Counted from the first letter of the stretch, positions 17,701-24,470 are shown. The stretch is 33,420 nt of DNA from an uncultured Bacteroidales bacterium (GCA_937877465.1 CALFIT010000300.1:1-33420); one strand, 5' to 3'. Notes: generated from the letters alone by a model not told the origin. Program-made: numbers and translations.

Positions 17701-18365
17701 TAGGGGCTGAAGGTGCGCACAAACTCGCTTTCGGCGGCCACTTGGTCGTAGTCGTTGTAGCGCACTTCGACTTGAATGTCGTTGTAGACCTTGATGCTGC
17801 CACGGGTGGGGTTGTAGGCCACGGGGTTGATGGTGAGCGAACCCACTTGGATGCCGCGCAGGTTGCCTTGCAACTCGAATTCCACGAGGTCGCGCTCGGC
17901 GTAGCCACGGTTGGCGTAGGCTTGTTCGCTGTAGAAGAAGGTGATGTCCTCAGGCTTCTGGTCTTTCCTGACCGAAGGCTGCTGGGGCACGATGGTGTTG
18001 ATGTTGAAGTCGGCCAGGTTGTATTCGGTGGTCGAATAGCCGACGACGTTCACGGTGACGTTGCTGGCGCCGTAAGGCACGGCAATCAGCTGGTGGGCAG
18101 CGGGAAGTGAAGGCTCGCCCGCGTTGCCGGTGGGATAGGTGCCGTCCATGGTGAGTTCAGAGAACACGCCTCTTTCGGTGTTCACCTCGTTGGCAACGAT
18201 GCTGCCGAAGGAGAAGGTGGCCGTGAAGCCTTCCTTCGAAACATTGGCGCATTCTTGCGCCGACTTGGCTCCGCGAAGGTCAATGCGCCCTTGGGCCATC
18301 GCTTGCGAGCCAAACAGCAGACCGATCATCAAGACGGCTGCGCTGAATAAAATGCTTTTTCTCAT
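14745..18365 (-). CDS. Secreted C25 (gingipain-type) cysteine protease with adhesin-like and type IX sorting domains
   Basis: A 1206-residue precursor. Signal peptide MRKSILFSAAVLMIGLLFGSQAMAQ; propeptide (SLPAAHQLIAVPYGASNV and following) to about residue 230; C25 domain about 245-600. Presumed catalytic residues are His449 in NYTAHGSETGWYEP and Cys482, the second Cys of MGNCCLAADW, 33 residues apart as in RgpB. CARDB/Ig-like repeats follow (about 690-890), then a jelly-roll domain like the gingipain cleaved-adhesin domains (about 905-1035, FETGDFSMYNWQFGG to WVDDIQFP), a fibronectin III domain and a type IX C-terminal domain (LSIYPNPVNNTLY to TQVRVEKVVVE). The catalytic domain is only distantly similar to that of the other C25 protein, but the end of the sorting domain is almost identical at DNA level. 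Its promoter lies at 18422-18429. Confidence 0.92.
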   Translation of the reverse strand: MRKSILFSAAVLMIGLLFGSQAMAQGRIDLRGAKSAQECANVSKEGFTATFSFGSIVANEVNTERGVFSELTMDGTYPTGNAGEPSLPAAHQLIAVPYGASNVTVNVVGYSTTEYNLADFNINTIVPQQPSVRKDQKPEDITFFYSEQAYANRGYAERDLVEFELQGNLRGIQVGSLTINPVAYNPTRGSIKVYNDIQVEVRYNDYDQVAAESEFVRTFSPYFVGVYRQMFNWRDDVYDEHPDLWNAPVKMLVIANRMFEDCMQDWIEWKTLKGFYMDVNYTDEIGTSASAIRSFIQSKYAEDAPSFVIIFGDKEQVAASATGSQTSKVTDLNYSSVDSDYYPDIFHSRMCAQTVEQMQNIITKTLWYERDQFLSPNRNTDYLSNVLLIAGWDSSWNPTVAQPTINYATTYYYNAEHGLNDVNVFLQQPYSNCYASLNTGVSFVNYTAHGSETGWYEPGLSVSNCSSFTNEGMPFLAMGNCCLAADWGYSSVCFGEAMIRTNTRGAYAYIGSCPSTYWYEDYYFGVGATNTHGGATPTVEESSTGVYDGTWMDDTYNTVSSIPFLGNLAVCYAHAGNYQTHSNPTYYWQAYHALGDGSVMPFRIEPTDNDVSHMPTLPIGIDFFNVSAYPGSYVAISKDGVLHGVGLIGEEGSADITIEPVLSGGDVTICVTHPQHVPYIATIPAASLEGAYIVYNNVQCDNTVSGATVNPIVTLKNVGVQTANNINVTLSTESEYITMVNYNATVASLGPDATVDINDFVFDVANYIPNGTKVQFFVTCTSGSDVWESKFNLTFSAPEFAVDDISNTDLTPGGSATITFALTNVGEADANDAIFQVYSSSDDLTFENNVYELGTIAAGATVTIDVNLTVGSNVEIGSTYEIPYLLNAGHYAIDGSYIVTVGNIVEGFETGDFSMYNWQFGGSANWVIVTGEANSGDHSAKSGSISNSQQSDLILTVDILANGVVSFYKKVSSESNYDKLHFYIDNAEQDNWSGEVAWSMESYAVTTGTHTFKWSYTKDGSVSNGSDCAWVDDIQFPPTNVTSALDPVNNLEATISGNNVSLTWDAASGATAYIIRRNGQELANQAGTTYNDNVADGVYTYSVVATDGNGHYSTASYITVNVGTVGVEENTIEGLSIYPNPVNNTLYVNGGNAEYSYMMFNGMGQMVANGNANGNAEINVSGMAKGVYFLRLTTGTQVRVEKVVVE

Positions 18366-18421
18366 TTGTGATGAATTTGATGAATGTATTGATTTGTCGA
18401 TTAATCCGAATAAACAGACCG

Positions 18422-18429
18422 CAAAGATA
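18422..18429 (-). promoter_or_regulatory. -7 element for the second C25 protease gene
   Basis: TATCTTTG on the minus strand, ending about 56 nt before the ATG at 18365. The leader ends in AATTCATCACAAA, as in the other C25 gene. A T-rich, weakly folded stretch at 18464-18492 upstream may end transcription from the S41 protease gene. Confidence 0.6.
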
Positions 18430-18505
18430 GCAACATTTTCGGTAGCGTGCGAAGCGTCGCCCGAAAAAATGCCGTCCCGTGGGATTTTTTTTGCCTCAAT
18501 GGGGT

Positions 18506-20119
18506 TTATTTGCCTTTCAGGATGCGCTTGTACTCCTTGTCGTTGCCGAGCACCTCCAACGCCTTTTGGATGCCCGGGTCAACCGTTGACATCACTTGGT
18601 AGTATTGCTGCGTTTCCCAGACGTTGCGGGCTATCAAAGCCTTCATTTGCAGGAGGATGAACTTCTCGGAATGGGCAAACTGCTCGTCGTTCCATTCCAC
18701 CTTGGCTTCCTCGGCTGCTTTCTTCAAGCCTTCAACGAGGTCGTTGCCCACCGTGAAATCCTTGTTGAAATGCTCGAAATCACCATATTGCGCCCTGATT
18801 TCATCGCGGTGCTTGAGGGCGTAGTCGGTGGTGAAGCGGTTCAAGGCACCTTTGCGGACGAGGTTGGTGTAGAGCTTGCTGTTGTAAGCGGTGTCGACGG
18901 GGATGAACAGGTCGGGCATGATGCCTCCGCCGCCATAGACGGTGCGTCCGCCGTCGGTGGTGTATTTCAGCGAGTCGGGGAAGTGGATGCTGTCGGCATG
19001 GAAGTATTCGCCGTGTTCGAGGCGCTTGGTCATCTCTTTAGCATAGTCCTCAACGCCATTCTCGTAAGGCCGCTGGATGCAACGTCCCGAAGGCGTGTGG
19101 TAGCGCGAGGTGGTGAGGCGGATGACGGCACCGTCGGGCAGGTTGAAGGGCCGTTGCACCAAGCCCTTGCCGAATGAGCGTCGCCCGATGACCACGCCTC
19201 GGTCGTGGTCTTGCATCGCGCCCGAGAAGATTTCGCTGGCCGAGGCCGAGCCTTCGTCGATGAGGACGACAAGCTTGCCGGTGGTGTAAAGCCCTGAACT
19301 TGAGCTTCTCCATTCCTGCCTCGGTTGGTGCAGCCCCTCTTGGTAAACGATGAGGCGGTCTTCGTCTAAGAACTGGTCCACAAGCTCGATGGCCGTGTTG
19401 AGGTAGCCGCCCGTGTTGCCGCGCAGGTCGAAGATGAGCGACTCCATGCCTTGGGCTTTCAGCTTGGCGAAGGCTTCCTTGAACTCTTGCGTCGATTCTT
19501 GCGCGAAGCGGTCGAGCTTGATGTAGCCGATGTGCTTGTCGAGCATATAGGCCGCGTTGATGCTGTTGAGCGGAATCTTGTCGCGAACAATCTCGAAGTC
19601 AAGGAGTTCGGGGTCGTTGCCGCGCTTCACGCTGACGGTCACCTTGGTGCCTTTCTTGCCGCGCAGGTGCTTCTGCACATATTCGTTGTCGATTTTCTTG
19701 CCCGTGGATTCCTCGCCGTCAATCTTGATGAACTGGTCACCGGCCATGATGCCCACCTTCTCCGACGGGCCGCCCGCCGTGGGACTGATGACGGTGATGG
19801 TGTCGCGGATGAGTTGGAAGGTCACGCCGATGCCCTCGAAGCTGCCCACGAGCGGCTCGTTGGCCTTCTCCACGTCCTTCTTCGAGATGTAGGCCGAGTG
19901 CGGGTCAAGCTCCTTCAGTGCGGCGATGATGGCATCTTCCGTCACCTTGTCTATATTGGTTGTATCGACATAGAAGTTCTCAATCAAATAAAGCGTCGTG
20001 CCCAATTTCTGGGCGTTCATCTGCGTCTTCGACTGAGGCTTTTGCTGTGGGTTTTGGGCTGAGGCTACCATTGCAAAGAGACAAGCGATAGCCAAGAAAA
20101 ACATTTTCAGTGATTTCAT
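18506..20119 (-). CDS. S41-family C-terminal processing protease (CtpA/Tsp type)
   Basis: A 537-residue exported serine protease from ATG 20119; a TTG two codons upstream is a less likely start. Signal peptide MKSLKMFFLAIACLFAMVASAQ. Residues about 35-75 form an N-terminal helical part, about 80-170 a PDZ domain (GSFEGIGVTFQLIRDTITV, GIMAGDQFIKIDGE) and about 190-370 the S41 core. The nucleophile is Ser291 in DEGSASASEIF and the general base is Lys318 in SFGKGLVQ. A helical C-terminal extension follows. It should cleave proteins from their C termini in the periplasm. The start lies 25 nt after the DUF2442 stop, so it may be read from the small-gene module upstream; a -7-like AATATTTG just before the ATG has one mismatch. 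The downstream C25 protease gene has its own promoter. Confidence 0.93.
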   Translation of the reverse strand: MKSLKMFFLAIACLFAMVASAQNPQQKPQSKTQMNAQKLGTTLYLIENFYVDTTNIDKVTEDAIIAALKELDPHSAYISKKDVEKANEPLVGSFEGIGVTFQLIRDTITVISPTAGGPSEKVGIMAGDQFIKIDGEESTGKKIDNEYVQKHLRGKKGTKVTVSVKRGNDPELLDFEIVRDKIPLNSINAAYMLDKHIGYIKLDRFAQESTQEFKEAFAKLKAQGMESLIFDLRGNTGGYLNTAIELVDQFLDEDRLIVYQEGLHQPRQEWRSSSSGLYTTGKLVVLIDEGSASASEIFSGAMQDHDRGVVIGRRSFGKGLVQRPFNLPDGAVIRLTTSRYHTPSGRCIQRPYENGVEDYAKEMTKRLEHGEYFHADSIHFPDSLKYTTDGGRTVYGGGGIMPDLFIPVDTAYNSKLYTNLVRKGALNRFTTDYALKHRDEIRAQYGDFEHFNKDFTVGNDLVEGLKKAAEEAKVEWNDEQFAHSEKFILLQMKALIARNVWETQQYYQVMSTVDPGIQKALEVLGNDKEYKRILKGK

Positions 20120-20144
20120 AATCAAATATTTGCAAAATCTTTGG

Positions 20145-20384
20145 TTAATATTTCAGCACGTCTTTTACCGAGAAAATTTTGCTCAAACTCTCGAAAGAAA
20201 AATATTGGTCGTCCATAATCATGTAATCCTCGCGCTGCGCCTTAGTCAAATGCTTGATGTCGGGGAACATGGAAACGGGTACAAGAACGATACGCCCATC
20301 GGTCAGAAAAACGGCCATGGTACCACGCCTCATATTGAAATCTATTTTCTTGATTCCCAAATTAGTGTCTTTGAATTTGCACAT
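20145..20384 (-). CDS. DUF2442-family small protein
   Basis: A 79-residue protein with the DUF2442 pattern: a short beta-hairpin region (MAVFLTDGRIVLVPVSMFPDIK), then LTKAQREDYMIMDD and a final helix (ESLSKIFSVKDVLKY). Biochemical function is unknown. Paired DUF4160/DUF2442 genes are found in many bacteria and have been suspected of forming a toxin-antitoxin-like module; this is inference from pairing and size. Here DUF4160 lies 15 nt upstream on the same strand. Unusually for this genome, the ATG is preceded by a full AGGAGG. Base composition is more AT-rich than the neighbours, consistent with acquisition. Confidence 0.75.
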   Translation of the reverse strand: MCKFKDTNLGIKKIDFNMRRGTMAVFLTDGRIVLVPVSMFPDIKHLTKAQREDYMIMDDQYFSFESLSKIFSVKDVLKY

Positions 20385-20392
20385 GTTGTTAT

Positions 20393-20398
20393 CCTCCT
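20393..20398 (-). promoter_or_regulatory. Strong Shine-Dalgarno sequence of the DUF2442 gene
   Basis: AGGAGG on the minus strand, 8 nt before the ATG at 20384 and just after the DUF4160 stop. Other genes in the window lack such a site, so this one points to foreign origin or a need for strong translation of the second gene of the pair. Confidence 0.7.
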
Positions 20399-20399
20399 G

Positions 20400-20702
20400 T
20401 TATTTGATTCGTTTGATGTGGATTTTCTTTCCGGCAAATACGTCATCGATGCTTTTGTTGAGTTCTTCCCAATGTTCGTCAATGGCTTTCAGAATCTCTG
20501 TCTCCTCCGTTTTGGAAAGTTCAGACCATGCGATTTCGATTTTCTTTACGCCGTTTTCTTCAATCCAAATCTTCGCCACTGTGTCGCCACGATGCGAATT
20601 TTTACTGCCTCGGCGCACCACATGGATATGCCTGCGGTTTTCGAAAGCATCGGCAGGAAAGACCGAGAGGATGAAACTGAGTATGAAAGCGAGTTTGCCC
20701 AT
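20400..20702 (-). CDS. DUF4160-family small protein
   Basis: A 100-residue basic protein. The family signature, usually PPHVHV followed by a basic/Gly turn, appears as NRRHIHVVRRGSK; then a beta-strand pair (TVAKIWIEENGVKKIEIAW) and a C-terminal helix (SKTEETEILKAIDEHWEELNKSID). The N terminus MGKLAFILSFILSVFPADAF is unusually hydrophobic for this family. In DUF4160 this stretch normally forms the first strands, so I would not call it a signal peptide. The protein pairs with the DUF2442 gene 15 nt downstream. TATTTTCG at 20720-20727 (minus) is a -7 element with one mismatch, so the pair may have its own promoter. Function is unknown. Confidence 0.7.
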   Translation of the reverse strand: MGKLAFILSFILSVFPADAFENRRHIHVVRRGSKNSHRGDTVAKIWIEENGVKKIEIAWSELSKTEETEILKAIDEHWEELNKSIDDVFAGKKIHIKRIK

Positions 20703-20750
20703 CGTTTTCTATTTTGCCGCGAAAATAATCATTTTTCCCGAATCAGCACA

Positions 20751-21323
20751 TCACTGCCTCAAAATCTCAAAAGTGTTGTCTGCGTTCAGTCTGATGATGG
20801 TCGAGCTTTTGGGCTTGGCGAAGCTGTCGTGGTAGAGTTGCACCTCGTAGTCGACGGCCTTTTTCAGCTCTTCCGATATGTCGCTGTAAATCATCGCCGA
20901 AGGCTGTCCCGAAAGGTTGGCCGAGGTGGAAGTGATGGGCTTCCCCAAGCGACGGATGACCTCTTGGCAGAACTCGTTTTTCACCACGCGGATGCACACC
21001 GACCCGTCCGATGAGATGTTTCGCGCCAAGTTCTTGCTTTGGGCGAAGACGATGCTCAAAGGCTTGGATGCGTGCGCGATAAGGTCGAAAGTGATGGCGG
21101 GCACATCAACGACGTAGTCTTTCAGCCGCTCGGCCGAATCGACGAGGACGATGAGGCTCTTGTTGGCGGGTCTTTGTTTTACTTCAAACACGCGGTCGCA
21201 GGCGCGGCTGTTGGTGGCGTCGCAGCCCACGCCCCAAATGGTGTCGGTGGGGTAGAGGATGGTCTTTCCGGCTTTCAGTGCCGTCACCGTGCGTTCTATT
21301 TCTTCTTCAAATGCTTTGTTCAT
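20751..21323 (-). CDS. tsaC: L-threonylcarbamoyladenylate synthase (TsaC/Sua5/YrdC family)
   Basis: A 190-residue single-domain YrdC-fold enzyme that makes threonylcarbamoyl-AMP from threonine, bicarbonate and ATP, the first step of the universal t6A37 tRNA modification. Recognisable blocks are LYPTDTIWGVGCDATN, VFEVKQRPANKSLIVLV, the basic SDGSVCIRV segment and GKPITSTSANLSG near the C terminus. It lacks the extra Sua5 domain, so it is the short form. The start overlaps the end of the glycosyltransferase gene by 17 nt, indicating one transcript. The start codon and N terminus (MNKAFEEEIERTVTALKAGKT) fit the family. Confidence 0.92.
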   Translation of the reverse strand: MNKAFEEEIERTVTALKAGKTILYPTDTIWGVGCDATNSRACDRVFEVKQRPANKSLIVLVDSAERLKDYVVDVPAITFDLIAHASKPLSIVFAQSKNLARNISSDGSVCIRVVKNEFCQEVIRRLGKPITSTSANLSGQPSAMIYSDISEELKKAVDYEVQLYHDSFAKPKSSTIIRLNADNTFEILRQ

Positions 21324-22077
21324 GTTGATGTGTTTTCTTTCGTAACAGGTTGTATTTGTGTCGGTTGGCTTGCATCATCGTGCGGCAGATACCGAAGCCG
21401 GTCTTGCCGTAGAGGAAGCCGCCTTTGATGATATATGTGCGGAAAAAGTTGACGCTCGGACTGAACAGCCAAGGCATCACGCCCGTCTTCTTGCCGCGCT
21501 CGTAGTACGACTGCGCACCCAACTCGGCGAAGTGGAACTGCTGTTTCCGAAAGGCCTCTGGCGTGTCCCACGAGTAATGCAGCAGGTCGCCTTTCAGCAG
21601 GGTTTTCTTGGGCTCGCCCTCGAAGTTCAGCCACTCGTGGATGAGGCCTTCCCATTGGGCGAAGCCTCGCCGCCAGATGCGGATTTTGGTCTCGGGATAA
21701 AGCCCGCAGCCCTTGATCCATTGGCCGCAATAGTTGTTGAGGCGGTTCATGGCGAAGACCTCGTTGCTGGCGATGTCACTGTCTTTCAGTGTCTTGATGG
21801 ACTGTTTGAGTTCGTCTGAAAGGGCTTCGTCGGCGTCGATGCTGAAGATGAGGTCGCAGGTGGCCAAGTCGTCGGCGAGGTTCTTTTGGTCGGAGTAGCC
21901 GAGCCAGTCTTGGGTGAAGAACTTCGCGCCGTAGCGGTCGCAGATGGCCTCGGTCGCGTCGGTGGAATGGCTGTCCACGACGATAATCTCGTCTGCAATA
22001 TCCCGAACGGAGTCAAGGCATTGCGCGATTTTCTCCTCCTCGTTGAAGGTGATGATGACGACCGAAAGGGTGTTCAT
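21307..22077 (-). CDS. Family 2 glycosyltransferase, WaaE/KdtX-like
   Basis: A 256-residue GT-A enzyme. The N terminus LSVVIITFNEEEKIAQCLDSV and DEIIVVDSHSTDATEAIC form the nucleotide-sugar fold; FSIDADEAL contains the metal-binding DxD. The middle has RIWRRGFAQWEGLIHEWL, typical of the WaaE/KdtX lipopolysaccharide-core branch, and the C terminus is basic with a possible membrane-associating stretch (FFRTYIIKGGFLYGKTGF). It probably adds a sugar to lipid A-core or another envelope glycan at the cytoplasmic membrane; donor and acceptor are unknown. tsaC follows with a 17-nt overlap. A -7 element lies 17 nt before the ATG. Confidence 0.88.
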   Translation of the reverse strand: MNTLSVVIITFNEEEKIAQCLDSVRDIADEIIVVDSHSTDATEAICDRYGAKFFTQDWLGYSDQKNLADDLATCDLIFSIDADEALSDELKQSIKTLKDSDIASNEVFAMNRLNNYCGQWIKGCGLYPETKIRIWRRGFAQWEGLIHEWLNFEGEPKKTLLKGDLLHYSWDTPEAFRKQQFHFAELGAQSYYERGKKTGVMPWLFSPSVNFFRTYIIKGGFLYGKTGFGICRTMMQANRHKYNLLRKKTHQHEQSI

Positions 22078-22093
22078 GGGCTTAAATTTTGCG

Positions 22094-22101
22094 CAAAGGT
22101 A
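22094..22101 (-). promoter_or_regulatory. -7 element for the glycosyltransferase-tsaC unit
   Basis: TACCTTTG on the minus strand, ending 16 nt before the ATG at 22077, so the leader is about 10 nt. Confidence 0.6.
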
Positions 22102-22237
22102 GTGTTTTTTCTTGGTTTAAAGGATTTGCTTTGGCAAGAAATAAAGAAACAGTTTCAACCAGATTTACCCCAAAACACATGATTTCAACGCGCCGACACA
22201 CTTTTTTTGGTACAGTGTCGGATTACAAGAACAAAGA
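22102..22237. other. Non-coding stretch between rnpB terminator and glycosyltransferase promoter
   Basis: AT-rich, with no credible reading frame. It contains one inverted repeat, CCGACAC (22193-22199) with GTGTCGG (22215-22221), enclosing a 15-nt loop with a T-run. This may be a second termination structure after rnpB. Nothing else is recognisable. Confidence 0.4.
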
Positions 22238-22259
22238 GGTCCCGCTCGGGAGCGGAACC
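22238..22259 (-). terminator. Probable terminator of rnpB
   Basis: On the minus strand GGTTCCGCT pairs with AGCGGGACC (one G-U wobble) around CCCG, followed by the T-rich tract TCTTTGTTCTT. It begins about 12 nt after the closing strand of RNase P helix P1. Confidence 0.65.
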
Positions 22260-22261
22260 TC

Positions 22262-22660
22262 CTATGGTGACGACTCAGGCGAATAAGCGGGATTCTGTTC
22301 CCCTTGCGGGGCGACTGTCATTTCTCTAGGCCTGCGGTCGCCCGCAGGCTCAAGCGCCCTACCCTGAGACGACGGACGAGCAGCCCGTTGGCTCCCGAGG
22401 GAGCCGTGTCTCTATACTTGGACTTGCAGCCCATAAGGTTTACCTCGGCGGAATGTCGCCACCCGCCGCGTGAGCTCTTGCCTCGCGTTTTCACCCTTAC
22501 CTTTCACCCTTCGACAAACTTAGGGAGCAAGGCGGTATGTTTTCTGTGGCACTTGCTGTTACCCTTGCGGGCACCTTCCTGTTAGGAAGTATGGTGCTCT
22601 GTGCTGTCCCGACTTTCCTCGCGCCGGCTTTCCCGACCCGCGACAGTCTGCCTGAATCGC
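22262..22660 (-). ncRNA. rnpB: RNase P RNA (bacterial class A)
   Basis: The catalytic RNA of ribonuclease P, which matures tRNA 5' ends. On the minus strand the universal P4 5' segment GAGGAAAGTCGGGACAGCAC is followed by the CR regions, and the 3' end carries ACAGAATCCCGCTTAT, the partner of P4. Helix P1 forms between CGATTCAGGC (5' end, 22659-22650) and GCCTGAGTCG (3' end, 22280-22271), with one G-U pair, which fixes both ends to within a few bases. A TAATTTTG -7 element at 22672-22665 places the transcription start at the P1 5' strand, and a hairpin terminator follows the 3' end. The length of about 395 nt is normal. Small open frames here are spurious. Confidence 0.95.
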
Positions 22661-22664
22661 GGCG

Positions 22665-22672
22665 CAAAATTA
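22665..22672 (-). promoter_or_regulatory. -7 element of rnpB
   Basis: TAATTTTG on the minus strand. It ends about 5 nt before the predicted 5' end of RNase P RNA, an independent check that this motif is the active -7 element in this organism. The hairpin TTGTCC-GAA-GGACAA (22694-22708, minus sense) just upstream may end prmC transcription. Confidence 0.7.
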
Positions 22673-22758
22673 CTACTTTTCCTAAATATGGGATTGTCCT
22701 TCGGACAAGAAATATGAAATATTCAACGAAGTTAAATCATTCAAAAATCTAAACAAAT

Positions 22759-23616
22759 CTATTTAATCCGTATAAAGCGAGGCTTTTCGGCATAATCCAA
22801 CATGATTTCCGAATTCAAAAACCCCATTTCGCGGCAAAGCGAAAGCATCTTTTCCCCCATCCGCTCGTTGATCTCGAACCAGACTTGGCCTTTGGGCGTC
22901 AGTTGGTTTTGGGCCAAGGTCAGGATCTGGCGGTAAAACAGCAGCGGGTCTTCGTCGGGGACGAAAAGGGCGTTTTCGGGTTCCCAGTCGAGGACATTGG
23001 GCTCCATCGAGGCGCACTCGCTGTCGCAAACGTAGGGCGGGTTGCTCACCACCAAATCGACGGGCTGGAAAAGTATTTCGGACTGCGGGTGCAACACATC
23101 ATCGAGGACGAACTGGACATTGGCACCGTTGCTTTCGGCGTTTTCCTTGGCCAAGGCCAAAGCCGCTTCCGAAATGTCGAAGGCCACTACTTCGGCATTC
23201 GCGAAATGCTTCGCCAAGGCAATGGCGATGCAGCCCGAACCCGTGCCGACGTCCCAAATGCGCAAAACGCCATCCTTTGGCAAGCTTGTGCATGTTTTTT
23301 GCACAAGCTCTTCGGTTTCGGGTCGCGGGATGAGCACGTCGGGCGACACCTTTATTAATAGGTCGCCGAAACGCGCCATGCCCGTCACATATTGTACAGG
23401 CTCGTCGGCCTTCAAACGCTCCACTGCGGTTTTCAACTGTGCGTACCGGAACTCGTCGATGCGCAAATTCGGCTCCATCAGCTGACGTTTCAGGTCAATG
23501 CCAAAAAGGTCTTCCAAAAGGATACGCATCAGCTCCTCCGCCTCGCGCTGAGGGAACTTTTCGGTCAGCACCTCGGTGAAGTGGCGTTTGGTTTTTTGCA
23601 AATTAAATCCTGTCAT
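22759..23616 (-). CDS. prmC: Peptide chain release factor N5-glutamine methyltransferase
   Basis: A 285-residue enzyme that methylates the GGQ glutamine of release factors RF1 and RF2 using SAM. An N-terminal helical domain (about 1-80) with PVQYVTG and PDVLIPRPETEEL is followed by the Rossmann domain: motif I WDVGTGSGCIAIALAK, acidic motif VVAFDISEAAL, and the catalytic NPPY at 192-195. The start is ATG 23616; the frame is open further upstream, but that part would be the promoter. A TATCTTTG -7 element ends only 4 nt before the ATG, so the mRNA may be nearly leaderless. It is divergent from the IMPACT-family gene. Confidence 0.95.
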   Translation of the reverse strand: MTGFNLQKTKRHFTEVLTEKFPQREAEELMRILLEDLFGIDLKRQLMEPNLRIDEFRYAQLKTAVERLKADEPVQYVTGMARFGDLLIKVSPDVLIPRPETEELVQKTCTSLPKDGVLRIWDVGTGSGCIAIALAKHFANAEVVAFDISEAALALAKENAESNGANVQFVLDDVLHPQSEILFQPVDLVVSNPPYVCDSECASMEPNVLDWEPENALFVPDEDPLLFYRQILTLAQNQLTPKGQVWFEINERMGEKMLSLCREMGFLNSEIMLDYAEKPRFIRIK

Positions 23617-23620
23617 GGCG

Positions 23621-23649
23621 CAAAGATACGCAAAACTTCCGTACCTTTG
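23621..23649. promoter_or_regulatory. Compact divergent promoters of prmC (-) and the IMPACT gene (+)
   Basis: On the minus strand TATCTTTG occupies 23628-23621, 4 nt before the prmC ATG (23616). On the plus strand TACCTTTG occupies 23642-23649, 5 nt before the ATG at 23655. Start codons are only 38 nt apart and both -7 elements match TAnnTTTG. Clear -33 elements are not visible. Each transcript should start at or within a few bases of its start codon. Confidence 0.6.
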
Positions 23650-23654
23650 CCGAC

Positions 23655-24269
23655 ATGACAACCGACGACATCTATTATATGCTCTCCTCGCCCGGCGACG
23701 GCCTCTACAAGGAGAAAGGCAGCAAGTTCATCGCGCAGGCCTTCACCGTCATGGGCGAAGACGAGGCCAAGGCCGCCATCGCCGACATCCGCAAAAAATA
23801 CTACGACGCGCGGCACCATTGCTTTGCCTACATGATCGGTCCCGACAAGAAGACCTTCCGCGCCAGCGACGACGGCGAGCCTTCGGGCACGGCGGGCAAG
23901 CCCATCCTCAACCAGATCCTCTCGAAAGACGTCACCAACGTGTGCGTCGTCGTTACGCGCTACTTCGGCGGCATCAAACTCGGCACTTCGGGACTCATCA
24001 ACGCCTACAAGACGGCAGCCCGCGATGCCCTTGACAACGCGACGGTTGTGGAGAAAACCATAAACGAATTTTACAGTCTCGAGTTCGCCTACCCCCTCAT
24101 GAACGAGGTGATGCGCATCATGAAAGAAGAGGGTTTGGAACAGTTGAATCCCCGCTTCGAGTTAGATTGTCATTTGGAGTTTTCAACAAGAAAAAATGAC
24201 GCTTCAAGAATTTTCGACAAATTCAGCAATTTGTTCGGGGTAAAAATAACACATCTTAAAACAATGTAA
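23655..24269 (+). CDS. IMPACT/YigZ family protein
   Basis: A 204-residue two-domain protein. The N-terminal UPF0029/IMPACT domain (about 1-125) shows KEKGSKFIAQAF, ARHHCFAYMIG, ASDDGEPSGTAGKPIL and VVVTRYFGGIKLGTSGLINAY. The C-terminal DUF1949-like ferredoxin fold (about 135-204) includes FAYPLMNEVMRIMKEEGL. Bacterial members bind nucleic acid or affect translation and proline-peptide handling in various proposals, but no settled reaction is known. Length is normal. It is divergent from prmC with a very short shared promoter region. Confidence 0.9.
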   Translation: MTTDDIYYMLSSPGDGLYKEKGSKFIAQAFTVMGEDEAKAAIADIRKKYYDARHHCFAYMIGPDKKTFRASDDGEPSGTAGKPILNQILSKDVTNVCVVVTRYFGGIKLGTSGLINAYKTAARDALDNATVVEKTINEFYSLEFAYPLMNEVMRIMKEEGLEQLNPRFELDCHLEFSTRKNDASRIFDKFSNLFGVKITHLKTM

Positions 24270-24470
24270 ACCAATTATTTAAGTTGATTTTCGATTTTCA
24301 AAATCCGAAAACCTCGTATATTATGGAAAAGAAAATTGAAAAACAATAGGTTTTTGATTTTTTTATGAACAATTAATCACCTACCTTTGCAAGGTCAAAA
24401 ATAGACGGGAAACCGTGCCTTTCGACAACACTTTAATCAAGTTGAAATACAATAAAATCAAGGATTTCCG
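24270..24470 (+). promoter_or_regulatory. dnaA upstream region with a -7 element
   Basis: TACCTTTG at 24382-24389 is the likely -7 element; TTTG at 24353-24356 is 25 nt upstream, longer than ideal. The leader to the ATG at 24471 would be about 75 nt, unusually long for this window. The 24270-24380 part is very AT-rich. I see no TTATNCACA DnaA boxes on either strand, so there is no evidence of an origin here. Confidence 0.5.

Noticed and set aside
18464..18492. Strong terminator after the S41 protease gene
   Set aside because: The A- and T-runs could pair, but the core stem TCCC-GGGA leaves a 2-nt loop; folding is too weak to call with confidence.
22304..22752. Small plus-strand frames across the rnpB locus
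   Set aside because: The DNA is explained by RNase P RNA; the peptides have no family features.
24270..24470. Possible replication origin next to dnaA
   Set aside because: The region is AT-rich, but no DnaA boxes were seen on either strand, and dnaN and other origin neighbours are absent.
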